64,000 nt of DNA, from the NCBI GenBank assembly GCA_902527215.1, contig CABZOF010000002.1, positions 1 to 64,000 of the forward strand, written 5' to 3'. Below, in pieces: positions 47,140 to 55,793 of this stretch. Position numbers and translations under genes: made by a program. How positions within the stretch are numbered: position 1 is the first letter of the stretch; every line of letters begins with the position of its first letter. A model generated the notes under the pieces. That model saw nothing but the letters and a program-made list of their open reading frames with translations. It was not told the origin of the DNA and did not search any database. Origin of the DNA: an uncultured Pelagibacteraceae bacterium (GTDB lineage: Bacteria; Pseudomonadota; Alphaproteobacteria; Pelagibacterales; Pelagibacteraceae).

Positions 47140-47874
47140 TTAATGGTGTAGATTTAATGCATCATTTAAATAAATGCATGTTAAAATTGCAAATACATAA
47201 GCTTGAAGAAAAGCAACTAGTATCTCCAAACCCGTAAGTGCAACCGAAAAACTAAGTGGAAGCCATCCACCTACAATTCCTAAGCTTATAACAAAGCCTC
47301 CAAATACCTTCATCATAGTGTGACCAGCCATCATATTAGCAAACAATCTTACAGATAAACTAATTGGTCTACTTAAATACGAAATAATTTCAATAACAAC
47401 TATTAGTGGAAGTAGAACCATTGGAACTCCACTTGGTACAAACAATTTCAAATACCCCAATCCATGTTTCATAAATCCAATAATTGTCACTCCAATGAAA
47501 ATAAATGCTGCCAATACAAATGTAACTATAATGTGGCTTGTGACTGTAAATGCGTAAGGTATCATTCCGAACATGTTACAAAAAAGTACGAACATAAATA
47601 ATGAGAAAATAAACGAAAAGTACGGTTTTGCTTTTGATCCTGCTGTGTCACTAATCATTTTGGCGACAAAGGAATAACTTAATTCTGATAATAATTGTAA
47701 TTTATCAGGTATTAGGGTTTTTTTCTTTGCTCCTAGATTAAAAATTATCAAAATGGCTAAAGAACTAATAACCATAAATAAACTTGCATTAGTGAAAGAA
47801 ATATCTACTGAGCCTAACTTTATTTCCGGACCAATTCTATAAACATTGAATTGGTACATTGGATTTGATGCCAT
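47140..47874 (-). CDS. atpB: ATP synthase F0 subunit a
   Basis: The 244-residue membrane stator has about six helices. The essential Arg is in SRPISLSVRLFANMMAGH. Conserved MIPYAFTVTSH and LEILVAFLQAYVFAILTCIYLNDAL complete the proton channel. It sits between atpI and atpE in the standard alphaproteobacterial F0 order. Confidence 0.97.
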   Translation of the reverse strand: MASNPMYQFNVYRIGPEIKLGSVDISFTNASLFMVISSLAILIIFNLGAKKKTLIPDKLQLLSELSYSFVAKMISDTAGSKAKPYFSFIFSLFMFVLFCNMFGMIPYAFTVTSHIIVTFVLAAFIFIGVTIIGFMKHGLGYLKLFVPSGVPMVLLPLIVVIEIISYLSRPISLSVRLFANMMAGHTMMKVFGGFVISLGIVGGWLPLSFSVALTGLEILVAFLQAYVFAILTCIYLNDALNLHH

Positions 47875-47886
47875 TATATTCTCTTA

Positions 47887-48162
47887 TTATTTTTGCATTT
47901 TTTTTGCCGATTTAATCACATTCATAATTCCTGCAATTACTCCTACAAAAAAAAATATTAAAATCAACCAGGGCTTAGTACCAAACCAATTGTCTAAAAT
48001 AAACCCAATAATTGTCCCAACAGCTACTGCTGCAACTAATTCAGTGCTCATTTTAAAAGCATGACCCATTCCAGATGTTGACGGCTCTTTGCTCTCAGAA
48101 TATTTGGATTTTGCTCTATTTTTTGCACTTTTAAGGCGAGTTTTAAAATCTTCTTCTTCCAT
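47887..48162 (-). CDS. atpI: ATP synthase protein I (AtpI/AtpZ family)
   Basis: The 91-residue protein has a charged N-terminal third and two transmembrane helices containing the family's VAAVAVGTIIGFILDNWFGTKPWLI segment. It is thought to help c-ring assembly or ion supply. It begins the F0 gene group, 4 nt after smc in the same direction. F1 genes are not in this window, which fits the split F0/F1 operons of alphaproteobacteria. Confidence 0.88.
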   Translation of the reverse strand: MEEEDFKTRLKSAKNRAKSKYSESKEPSTSGMGHAFKMSTELVAAVAVGTIIGFILDNWFGTKPWLILIFFFVGVIAGIMNVIKSAKKMQK

Positions 48163-48166
48163 TAGC

Positions 48167-50740
48167 CTAAGCTACCATGCTCTCAGCTTTTTGAAGGTCA
48201 ACAGCAACTAGTTGACTTATTCCTTTCTCTGGCATTGTAACCCCATATAATCTATCCATTTTTGACATAGTTAACGCATGGTGGGTTACTATTATAAATC
48301 TTGTAGAAGTAATCTTTGTCAGTTCATTTAAAAGATTACAAAATCTTGTTACATTTGCATCATCTAGTGGAGCGTCTACTTCATCTAAAACACAGATAGG
48401 TGATGGGTTAGTTAAAAAGACTGCAAATATTAAGGATAATGCTGTTAAAGCCTGTTCACCACCTGAAAGCAGAGTAATCGACTGGAGTCTTTTTCCAGGA
48501 GGACTTACTAGCATTTCCAAACCAGCATCTAGTGGATCATCAGAGTCTACTAGTTCTAATTTAGCGCTACCCCCATTAAATAATTTTGTGTAAACCTCAT
48601 TAAATTTTCTACTCACTCTCTCAAAAGCGTCCAATAATCTTTCTCGACCTTTTTGATTAAGTTCTGTTATGCTCTCTTTTAATTTTAATATTGCTGTAAC
48701 AAGATCTTGTCTATCTTGTTCCATTTTTTTTATTTCGGTTTTATATTTTTCAGTTTCATCATCTGCTCTTAAGTTTACAGATCCAAGTTTTTCTCTTTCT
48801 CTCTTTTTTTCATCTAGTAACTCTTCTTGAGTGACTAAGTCAGGAAATTCAGCATCTTTTTCAAGATTAGAATAATTAAGTATATTACCTTCTTCAACAT
48901 TCAAATCTGTCATAACTCTTTCTAAAAGATCATTTCTTCTTTTATTTAAACCTTCAATGGTTGCTCCAGAGCTTGCTTTCTTTTCTCTAATTTCAATTGA
49001 ATTTTCTTTTGTGTTGTTTAATTGGTTTCTAATTTCCACAATATAATTATCAATTTTCTCAACTAAAATTTCATTCTCATTTTTTTCATTTTCTGAAATT
49101 CTTAAGTTTTCAGAAATTTGCCCTTTTTTTTCTGCTTGAGATTGAGGTTGTTTTTCTAGAACATTCAATTTTTCTAAAAGTTTATTTTTTCTGGTATTAA
49201 GTTCATTTACCATTTTTTCAGAATTAGTTAAAAGATTTTGCCAGCTTTCAAATTCTTGATCAATTATACTAATTCTCTCTTTTCTTTTGACAGACTCATT
49301 TTTAATGTTTTGGTTTTTACTATAAGTTTCAGCATAATCGTCCTGTAATTTTTTAATTTGATCACTTTTTGATGTTAAAGTTGAAATTACATCATCATTC
49401 TCAACTTCTTTAACTTTCATAGTTAAATAGGACAAGTTAATTATACATTCATCTAAAATTTTTATTGTCTGATGATTTCTATTTTCTGAAATTAATTTTT
49501 TAACTTCTTCGATTTGACTTTTTATGTTGCTAATAATTTCATTATTTTTTTGCAGACTTTCAGCACTGAACTCTTCTAATAATGCATCCATTCTATCTTG
49601 TTCACTTTTTAATTTTGATTTTGAGTTTTCCAGGTCTTGATTGGAAAGTTTTTCTGTTTCATAATATTTTGAGTCTGTATCAACTAAGATATTTCTCTCC
49701 TCTTTTAATCTTTTTTCGTTAGAATTTGCATCAATTACTATGCTTTTTTCTCTATCTATGTCTTCATCTATAACTTTTATAGAGCTTTTTATTGTATCTA
49801 TTTCCTCATTTATTCTTGTACTTTCCTCATCTAAAGCTTTCAGCTCAAGGTTTAACCTTTGAATCTTAGATAAATTTTCAATATTTTTTTGTCTAATTGG
49901 CTCTACTCTTTCAAGTTCATTTTTAATTTTAGTTTCTAATTCTTCAATTTGTTTATTAAATTCTTCTACTTTTGCATCTGCCTCATTATTCACTTCATTT
50001 TCTAAAAAAATTTCTTTATCAATTTCTGTAAGTCTTAAATAATAAAGCCCTGCCTCAACTTTTTTAATTTCTTCTGAAATTAATTTATACTTTGCAGCTT
50101 CCTCAGCTTGTTTTTCTAAATTTGCTAATTGTTTTTCTTGTTGTCTTCTAAGTTCGTCGGCTCTCTTTAAATTATTTTCTGCTGCTCCTAATCTAATTTC
50201 TGCTTCATGCCTTCTAACATGCAAACCAGCTATTCCAGCAGCTTCTTCAAGTATAGCTCTTCTATCAGATGGTTTTGCGGTAACTAATGCTCCAATTCTG
50301 CCTTGACTTATTAGCGATGGCGAATGAGCCCCTGTAGATAGATCTGCAAAAAACATTTGTGCATCTTTTGCTCTAACTTCTTTGTTATTTATGTAAAACT
50401 TTGATCCTTTATCTTTTTCAATCTTTCTTCGAATTTCTATTTCCTCTAGATCGTTGTATTGGTGTGGTCCATCCTTATTTTCATTGTTCAAGCTTAAAAC
50501 TACTTCTGCAATATTTTTTGAGGGTTTATTTGATGTGCCTGAAAATATAACATCTTCCATCCCAGAACCTCTCATACTTTTTGCCGAAGTCTCCCCCATA
50601 CACCATCTAAGAGATTCAACTATGTTTGACTTGCCACAACCGTTAGGACCAACAATTCCTGTAAGACCTTTTTCAATTAAAAAGTTAGTTTTCTCTGCAA
50701 AAGACTTAAAGCCATTTAATTGAATTTTTTTAAACTCCAT
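48167..50740 (-). CDS. smc: Chromosome segregation SMC protein, short form
   Basis: At 857 residues this SMC is about 300 shorter than usual bacterial Smc (1150-1190). The N-terminal head has Walker A GPNGCGKSN (residues 31-39) and LSTGAHSPSLISQGRIG. The C-terminal head, from about residue 757, has the signature LLSGGEQALTAL and Walker B PICVLDEVDAPLDDAN. Everything between about 165 and 690 reads as Lys/Glu/Asn-rich coiled coil. I see no segment resembling the globular SMC hinge. Both ATPase halves look functional. It follows a DsbA-like gene by 8 nt and precedes atpI by 4 nt. Confidence 0.93.
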   Translation of the reverse strand: MEFKKIQLNGFKSFAEKTNFLIEKGLTGIVGPNGCGKSNIVESLRWCMGETSAKSMRGSGMEDVIFSGTSNKPSKNIAEVVLSLNNENKDGPHQYNDLEEIEIRRKIEKDKGSKFYINNKEVRAKDAQMFFADLSTGAHSPSLISQGRIGALVTAKPSDRRAILEEAAGIAGLHVRRHEAEIRLGAAENNLKRADELRRQQEKQLANLEKQAEEAAKYKLISEEIKKVEAGLYYLRLTEIDKEIFLENEVNNEADAKVEEFNKQIEELETKIKNELERVEPIRQKNIENLSKIQRLNLELKALDEESTRINEEIDTIKSSIKVIDEDIDREKSIVIDANSNEKRLKEERNILVDTDSKYYETEKLSNQDLENSKSKLKSEQDRMDALLEEFSAESLQKNNEIISNIKSQIEEVKKLISENRNHQTIKILDECIINLSYLTMKVKEVENDDVISTLTSKSDQIKKLQDDYAETYSKNQNIKNESVKRKERISIIDQEFESWQNLLTNSEKMVNELNTRKNKLLEKLNVLEKQPQSQAEKKGQISENLRISENEKNENEILVEKIDNYIVEIRNQLNNTKENSIEIREKKASSGATIEGLNKRRNDLLERVMTDLNVEEGNILNYSNLEKDAEFPDLVTQEELLDEKKREREKLGSVNLRADDETEKYKTEIKKMEQDRQDLVTAILKLKESITELNQKGRERLLDAFERVSRKFNEVYTKLFNGGSAKLELVDSDDPLDAGLEMLVSPPGKRLQSITLLSGGEQALTALSLIFAVFLTNPSPICVLDEVDAPLDDANVTRFCNLLNELTKITSTRFIIVTHHALTMSKMDRLYGVTMPEKGISQLVAVDLQKAESMVA

Positions 50741-50748
50741 TCAATGAC

Positions 50749-51330
50749 TTATATCAGTTTTTCTATATATTTTTTTAATTTTTTATAGTTGGATGTATTT
50801 TCGAACTTTTCACCATTGATTATAAGTGTTGGTGTTGCCTCTATTTTGTAGTTTTTAGCTCCGTTGATTCGGTCCTCTAAAATAAAATCTTCAATTTTTG
50901 AGTCTGCTATACATTTATCAAAATCTAATTTAAAATTTGATTCTTGAATTACCTTCTTTAGATTTTTGTTGAGATCTTCAATAGTACTTCCTCTTACCCA
51001 GCTACTTTGATTTTTATACAAATGATGAAGTATCTCTGAATTTCCATCATTTTTACAATGAGCTATTTTTGATGCATTAAATGCAGCCATATCTAATGGA
51101 AAATTTCTAAATTCGATTAAGATTAAACCTTTGTCTATAAAATCAGTTTTTAAGCTAGGATAAACATTTTTATGGAAATCTGCGCAATGACTACATGTTA
51201 AAGATTCAAAAACTATAAGTTTTACTTTTGCATCGACATTACCCTCAGTAATCGATTTAATATTTGCTTTAGCATTATGTATTACAAAAAATAAAGAAAT
51301 TATAATTGTTTGTATTAGTATTTTTTTCAT
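50749..51330 (-). CDS. DsbA-like thioredoxin-fold protein, exported
   Basis: The 193-residue protein has a Sec signal peptide (residues 1-22, ending AKA) and a thioredoxin_4/DsbA fold. The active-site motif is CSHC in FESLTCSHCADFHKNV, and the cis-Pro is in IEATPTLIINGEKF. It is likely to form or isomerise disulfides in the periplasm. It overlaps dciA by 4 nt and precedes smc. Confidence 0.9.
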   Translation of the reverse strand: MKKILIQTIIISLFFVIHNAKANIKSITEGNVDAKVKLIVFESLTCSHCADFHKNVYPSLKTDFIDKGLILIEFRNFPLDMAAFNASKIAHCKNDGNSEILHHLYKNQSSWVRGSTIEDLNKNLKKVIQESNFKLDFDKCIADSKIEDFILEDRINGAKNYKIEATPTLIINGEKFENTSNYKKLKKYIEKLI

Positions 51331-51806
51331 CTTGATTTAAATATTTTATTTAATTCTAACAAAGATTTTCTAATTTTATCATTCTTAATATTGGTTATCT
51401 GCTTAATATTTTTGCTTTTTGTCGCATTATTTATTTTGTTTTCTTTAATTTTTTCAAACTCTCCCTCAAAAGTTTTTAATTTAATATCATCGACTACATT
51501 ATACCCAAAAAATATATTAATTTTTTTTATTATTTCTTTCTTAGAGTATTCTAAATCTACTTCATTTCCTCTTTTGACCATTATGTTTAAACAGCTTCCA
51601 TTTAATTTAGAATTTTTAAATGATCTTGGATAGGATACATTAAATAATTCTTTGCCAACAAGAAATTTCCAATTATCTAAAGTATTTGAATAAATCTGAC
51701 CTTTTTTATTCAATATTCTATTTGCTTCTTGGGGCAAAGTATCTTTAAAAGATCTTAGTCCTTGAACAGATTTAGTTCTCTGCTTAGTATTATATTTAAA
51801 ATTCAT
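51327..51806 (-). CDS. DUF721 protein, DciA-like helicase loader
   Basis: The 159-residue protein carries the DUF721 core (LDNWKFLVGKELFNVSYPRSF, LNIMVKRGNEVDLEYSKKEIIKKINIFFG). DciA proteins of this family load the replicative helicase DnaB in bacteria lacking DnaC. I chose ATG 51806 because the residues before it in the longer frame are antisense to mutY and lack family similarity. That start touches the mutY start with no base between. It heads a dciA-dsbA-smc unit. Confidence 0.78.
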   Translation of the reverse strand: MNFKYNTKQRTKSVQGLRSFKDTLPQEANRILNKKGQIYSNTLDNWKFLVGKELFNVSYPRSFKNSKLNGSCLNIMVKRGNEVDLEYSKKEIIKKINIFFGYNVVDDIKLKTFEGEFEKIKENKINNATKSKNIKQITNIKNDKIRKSLLELNKIFKSR

Positions 51807-52793
51807 ATGACAAGTCAAAACATACCAAATAAAATTTTGAATTGGTACGATAATAATAAAAGAGACCTTCCTTGGCGAAAAAAAGTCTCTAGAACTCAAA
51901 AAGAATATTTTACGCTAGTCAGTGAATTTATGTTGCAGCAAACACAAGTGAAGACTGTAATACCATATTTTGAAAATTTTATTTCTAAAATCCCAGATTT
52001 AAAAAGTTTATCAAGAGTTAGAGATGCTAAATTGATGAAATGTTGGGAAGGATTAGGGTATTATTCAAGAGCCAGAAATCTTAAAAAATCAGCAAAACAA
52101 ATTATAAATGAATTTAAGGGCCAGCTTCCAAAAAATGAGGATGATTTAAAATCACTACCTGGAGTAGGGGATTATACATCTAATGCAATTATGGCAATTG
52201 CATTCAATAAAAAAATAATTCCTTTAGATGGAAATGTTGAAAGAATTTTAAAAAGAGTATTTTATTTAAAAAAAGAAAAAGAAATTTCTAAAGAAAATTT
52301 ACACCAAAAAAAAATTTTTTTTGGAGAAACAATTAGAGCTAGTGATTATGCTCAAGCTATAATGGAAATAGGTGCATTAATCTGTAAACCATCCAACCCA
52401 CTTTGTTATCAATGTCCTATCTCAACAAATTGTAAATCCTTTAAAAAAAATGACTTTGAAATAATTAAAATAAATAAATTTAATAAACAAAAGTTTTTTG
52501 AAGCAAATATTTTTCAAAATAAGCAGAATAATTACTATCTTTTAAAAAACAGAAAATTTAACTTTTTAAAAGATATGCCTATATTCCCCATGAATGAGAT
52601 ACCTAAGAGAAAATTTAAAAATCATTTAGGAAAAAGGATCAATATAAAAATGTCAAATATGCATATGAAAATTGCAATTAATATGAAAAATAATTTACCA
52701 GAAAAGAGCGATGGATTTTTTATTAATGTTAAAGATTTAAGCAATTGGACTTTACCTTCGTTTACAAAGAAAATACTTAATACTATCAAATAA
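51807..52793 (+). CDS. mutY: Adenine DNA glycosylase
   Basis: The 328-residue glycosylase removes A mispaired with 8-oxoguanine. Features are the N-terminal WYDNNKRDLPWRKK, FMLQQTQVKTVIPYF, the helix-hairpin-helix LPGVGDYTSNAIMAIAF with catalytic Asp in VPLDGNVERILKR-like IPLDGNVERILKR, and the [4Fe-4S] Cys set C-x6-C-x2-C-x5-C around residue 200. The C-terminal NUDIX-like domain is short and diverged. The start abuts the divergent dciA start, forming CATATG at the junction. Confidence 0.95.
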   Translation: MTSQNIPNKILNWYDNNKRDLPWRKKVSRTQKEYFTLVSEFMLQQTQVKTVIPYFENFISKIPDLKSLSRVRDAKLMKCWEGLGYYSRARNLKKSAKQIINEFKGQLPKNEDDLKSLPGVGDYTSNAIMAIAFNKKIIPLDGNVERILKRVFYLKKEKEISKENLHQKKIFFGETIRASDYAQAIMEIGALICKPSNPLCYQCPISTNCKSFKKNDFEIIKINKFNKQKFFEANIFQNKQNNYYLLKNRKFNFLKDMPIFPMNEIPKRKFKNHLGKRINIKMSNMHMKIAINMKNNLPEKSDGFFINVKDLSNWTLPSFTKKILNTIK

Positions 52794-52797
52794 ATTA

Positions 52798-53928
52798 ATG
52801 AAAAAAATTGCGATTATTGGTGGAGGGATATCAGGCTTATATTTTGCAAATCTTTTAAATAATGAAAAAGATTTTGAATATAAGATATTTGAAAAAAAAG
52901 ATAATTATAATTTCCTTGAAGGTTATGGAATTCAATTATCAGTAAATAGTATAAAATTATTAAATAGTATAGGATTTAAAAATCTACCTGCATCTGAAGT
53001 TAGCTTTCCCTCAAAAGTAAATTTCATACAAGCAAATAATTCCAAAAAAATTTGCGATATAGACCTTACACAATTTAATGATTCATTAAATCGATACACT
53101 ACCTTAAAAAGATCAACATTATTAAAATTCTTATTTCAAAACATCCCACAAGAAAAAATAAAATTTAATTCAAATATAACAAAAGTAGATAATTCTAATG
53201 GCATCAGAATTTCTTTTGGAGATAATAAAAATGAAGAATTCGATTACTTAATTATTTCGGATGGTATTTTTTCAAAAACGAGGTCACTAATTTTTAATGA
53301 AAGCATATATCCAAAATATAATCTTAATGTTGCACTGCGAGGTAAATTAAATGGTGATTATGGTAGTGATATTTCAATATATATGGGATCAAATAGTCAC
53401 TATGTGATCTACCCAGTAAATCAAAATAATGAATACAATTTTGTAGCTATTATAAAAAAAAAATTATCCTCAGATGAATTACAAAATCATGATTTATTCA
53501 AATCTGAAGAATTTTTAGCATCGTTAGTATCAGGTTTACAAAAAACATTGCAAATAAGCTCCAAAAATTTAAGTGAATTGAAATCATTTCCTGTGCACGT
53601 TAGCAACGACTTTCCAAGTCTAAATAAAAAAAATATATTTTTGTCAGGCGATGCTTTATTTACATTCCCCCCATCATTTGCTCAAGGAGCTTCCCAAAGC
53701 ATTGAAACTGCAAACGATATATTTAAAAGTATTCTTAGTGGTACAAATGAATTCTATCAAGAGAGGATTCGTAGTATTTCTTCTATAAATAATAAATCAA
53801 AATTAAACCATTTTACATTTCACTTATCAAATCCCATCAATATTTTTATTAGAAATAAAATTTTGAAATATCTCTCAAAAAATAAAAAATTTCTCGAAAA
53901 TTATTTGGGTAAAATTTACAGAGCTTAA
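52798..53928 (+). CDS. FAD-dependent monooxygenase (UbiH / salicylate hydroxylase-like)
   Basis: The 376-residue flavoprotein has the N-terminal dinucleotide motif IAIIGGGISGLYFANLL. A DG-type motif follows in YLIISDGIFSKTR, and the GD motif in FLSGDALFTFPPSFAQGASQSIETA. This places it in the aromatic hydroxylase family, which includes ubiquinone hydroxylases. Which ring it hydroxylates cannot be decided. It starts 4 nt after mutY and converges with ccrM, overlapping by 4 nt. Confidence 0.82.
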   Translation: MKKIAIIGGGISGLYFANLLNNEKDFEYKIFEKKDNYNFLEGYGIQLSVNSIKLLNSIGFKNLPASEVSFPSKVNFIQANNSKKICDIDLTQFNDSLNRYTTLKRSTLLKFLFQNIPQEKIKFNSNITKVDNSNGIRISFGDNKNEEFDYLIISDGIFSKTRSLIFNESIYPKYNLNVALRGKLNGDYGSDISIYMGSNSHYVIYPVNQNNEYNFVAIIKKKLSSDELQNHDLFKSEEFLASLVSGLQKTLQISSKNLSELKSFPVHVSNDFPSLNKKNIFLSGDALFTFPPSFAQGASQSIETANDIFKSILSGTNEFYQERIRSISSINNKSKLNHFTFHLSNPINIFIRNKILKYLSKNKKFLENYLGKIYRA

Positions 53929-54998
53929 TTTGCAGGCCTTAATCTTTGTCTCAAATCATCAATTGGCTTTAAAGAATTTCCAGATTTATAATGCCAAAAT
54001 GTCCATCCGTTACAACTTTCTGCACCAATAATTTTTGCTGCAACTTTGTGGATTGAACCCTCTGATTGTTGATATTTGATACTTCCATCCACCATAATTT
54101 TAGCATTTACTTTTTTCTTTTGATCATAAATTTCTGTTCCAGGTTTAATTAAGCCCATTTCAACTAATGATCCAAAAGGAATTCTTGGTTTTGATCTATT
54201 ATTTTGAAGTGTATCTAGATATTCATCTTTTATAATATCTGTATTGTTTAATCTTTTTCTTGTAGCATCAAAATAATTTTTTTCCTTTTCAATTCCAAAA
54301 TATTTTCTACCTAATTTTTTAGAAACAACAGCCGTGGTACCTGATCCTAAAAATGGATCTAAAATAAAATCATTTTTATTTGATGAGGCTAATATTATTC
54401 TATGGAGTAACGCTTCTGGTTTTTGAGTAGAATGAACTTTTTTTCCATTATTTTTTAATCTTTCTTTGCCATTACAGATTGGAAGGTTCCATGTAGATCT
54501 CATTTGGAGGTCATCATTCAAGCATTTTAATGATTGATAATTGAAAGTGTATTTCGACCCCTCACTTTTTGACGCCCAGATAAGTGTTTCATGTGCGTTA
54601 GTAAACCTTGTTCCCCTAAAATTTGGCATTGGATTATTTTTATTCCAAATTACATCGTTAAGTATCCAAAAACCTAAATCTTGGATTGTAGCACCCACTC
54701 TAAAAATATTGTGATAACTACCTATTACCCAAATCGATCCATTCTTTTTTAAAATTCTCTTACATTCTTTTAACCAATCAAAAGTAAATTCATCATAACT
54801 TTTAAAACTTTCAAATTGATCCCATTTATCGTCTACAGCATCTACTTTAGATGTATCCGGTCTACTTAATTCTTTTTTTAATTGAAGGTTGTAAGGGGGA
54901 TCAGCAAAAATAAGATCAAAAGTTTCATCAGGAATTTTTTTTAATTCCTCTAAACTATCTCCGTTAATAATTTTGTTTTTTAAAGTTTGATTACTCAT
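53925..54998 (-). CDS. ccrM: Cell-cycle DNA adenine methyltransferase CcrM (GANTC)
   Basis: The 357-residue beta-class N6-adenine methyltransferase methylates GANTC in alphaproteobacteria and helps time transcription in the cell cycle. The catalytic motif is FADPPYNLQL near residue 33. The SAM-binding motif is DPFLGSGTTAVVSKKLGRKYFGIEKE. The C-terminal RAMA-like domain (from about 260) contains AESCNGWTFWHYK. It has no cognate restriction gene nearby, as expected for CcrM. Three GANTC sites lie in its upstream region. Confidence 0.95.
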   Translation of the reverse strand: MSNQTLKNKIINGDSLEELKKIPDETFDLIFADPPYNLQLKKELSRPDTSKVDAVDDKWDQFESFKSYDEFTFDWLKECKRILKKNGSIWVIGSYHNIFRVGATIQDLGFWILNDVIWNKNNPMPNFRGTRFTNAHETLIWASKSEGSKYTFNYQSLKCLNDDLQMRSTWNLPICNGKERLKNNGKKVHSTQKPEALLHRIILASSNKNDFILDPFLGSGTTAVVSKKLGRKYFGIEKEKNYFDATRKRLNNTDIIKDEYLDTLQNNRSKPRIPFGSLVEMGLIKPGTEIYDQKKKVNAKIMVDGSIKYQQSEGSIHKVAAKIIGAESCNGWTFWHYKSGNSLKPIDDLRQRLRPAN

Positions 54999-55015
54999 TT
55001 TTTAATTATTAATTA

Positions 55016-55064
55016 GACTCCAGAGTAGAGTCTCCGTCAACCTGAGATTGAATTATTTTGAGTC
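55016..55064 (-). promoter_or_regulatory. GANTC methylation-site cluster upstream of ccrM
   Basis: GACTC at 55016, GAGTC at 55028 and GAGTC at 55060 fall within 49 bp between rnhB and ccrM. In Caulobacter, GANTC sites in the ccrM leader let methylation state repress ccrM. A similar feedback is inferred here. Confidence 0.55.
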
Positions 55065-55073
55065 TACTTGTTA

Positions 55074-55652
55074 CTATTTTTTTCTGTGACTCAATATGTT
55101 GTGTATTGGATTGAATGTTTTTCGATGAAATCTAGTTACTCCATATTTTCTAATAGCATTAATGTGATCTCTAGTTCCATAACCAGCATTTAAATCCCAT
55201 TTATATTTTTTAAAACTTTCTGACATTTTGAGCATCAGTTTATCCCTTGAAACTTTTGCAATTATTGATGCTGCTGATATTTCTTTAATTTTTTGGTCTC
55301 CTTTAATTATTGTTTTAATAAGATAATTACTTAATTCTGGTGATTTATTCCCGTCAATAAGTACTAAATTAGGTTTAACTTTTAGTTTTTTTATAGCTCT
55401 CTTCATGGCTAATAGACTAGCACTTAAAATATTTAGTTTTTCTATTTCCTTAACTGAGGCAGATCCTATTGCCCAAGTAGAATTTTTTTTTATAAATTTT
55501 GCTAAGTTTTCTCTCTCAATCTTAGTTAACTTCTTTGAATCTTTGATCTCTTTATTTCTAATATTTTTTTTAAGAATAACAGCTGCAGCATACACTGGAC
55601 CAATTAAACTTCCTCTACCAACTTCATCAACTCCAGCTATAATTTTTCTCAT
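55074..55652 (-). CDS. rnhB: Ribonuclease HII
   Basis: The 192-residue nuclease removes single ribonucleotides from DNA. Acidic residues appear in AGVDEVGRGSLIGPVYAA, LVLIDGNK and ISAASIIAKVSRDKLM. The AGYGTRDHINAIRKYG segment is characteristic. Its ATG shares one base with the stop of a 44-codon gene upstream. Confidence 0.96.
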   Translation of the reverse strand: MRKIIAGVDEVGRGSLIGPVYAAAVILKKNIRNKEIKDSKKLTKIERENLAKFIKKNSTWAIGSASVKEIEKLNILSASLLAMKRAIKKLKVKPNLVLIDGNKSPELSNYLIKTIIKGDQKIKEISAASIIAKVSRDKLMLKMSESFKKYKWDLNAGYGTRDHINAIRKYGVTRFHRKTFNPIHNILSHRKK

Positions 55653-55786
55653 TAAGTAATAAAAAAATGATATAAAAGTACTCCAATTATCAAACCTTTA
55701 ATAAAAGTAATCCATAATAATCCATAATTTGAAAGATTAAGTTTTTCTCTCCACCAATTTATATATTTTTTATGTATTTCTATCAT
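55652..55786 (-). CDS. Very small membrane protein upstream of rnhB
   Basis: This 44-codon frame starts at ATG 55786 and ends TAATG with rnhB. The product has an amphipathic, Trp-containing N-terminus (HKKYINWWREKLNLSNYG) and one transmembrane helix (LLWITFIKGLIIGVLLYHFF). The one-base overlap with rnhB, full use of the gap and coherent membrane-anchor design argue that it is real. Function is unknown. Confidence 0.6.
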   Translation of the reverse strand: MIEIHKKYINWWREKLNLSNYGLLWITFIKGLIIGVLLYHFFIT

Positions 55787-55793
55787 CGTAAAA

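Noticed and set aside
51762..51806. N-terminal extension of mutY from TTG 51762 (and the longer dciA frame from 51899)
   Set aside because: Both extensions are antisense to the other gene's conserved coding region and add no family similarity; the ATGs at 51807 and 51806 fit the families.
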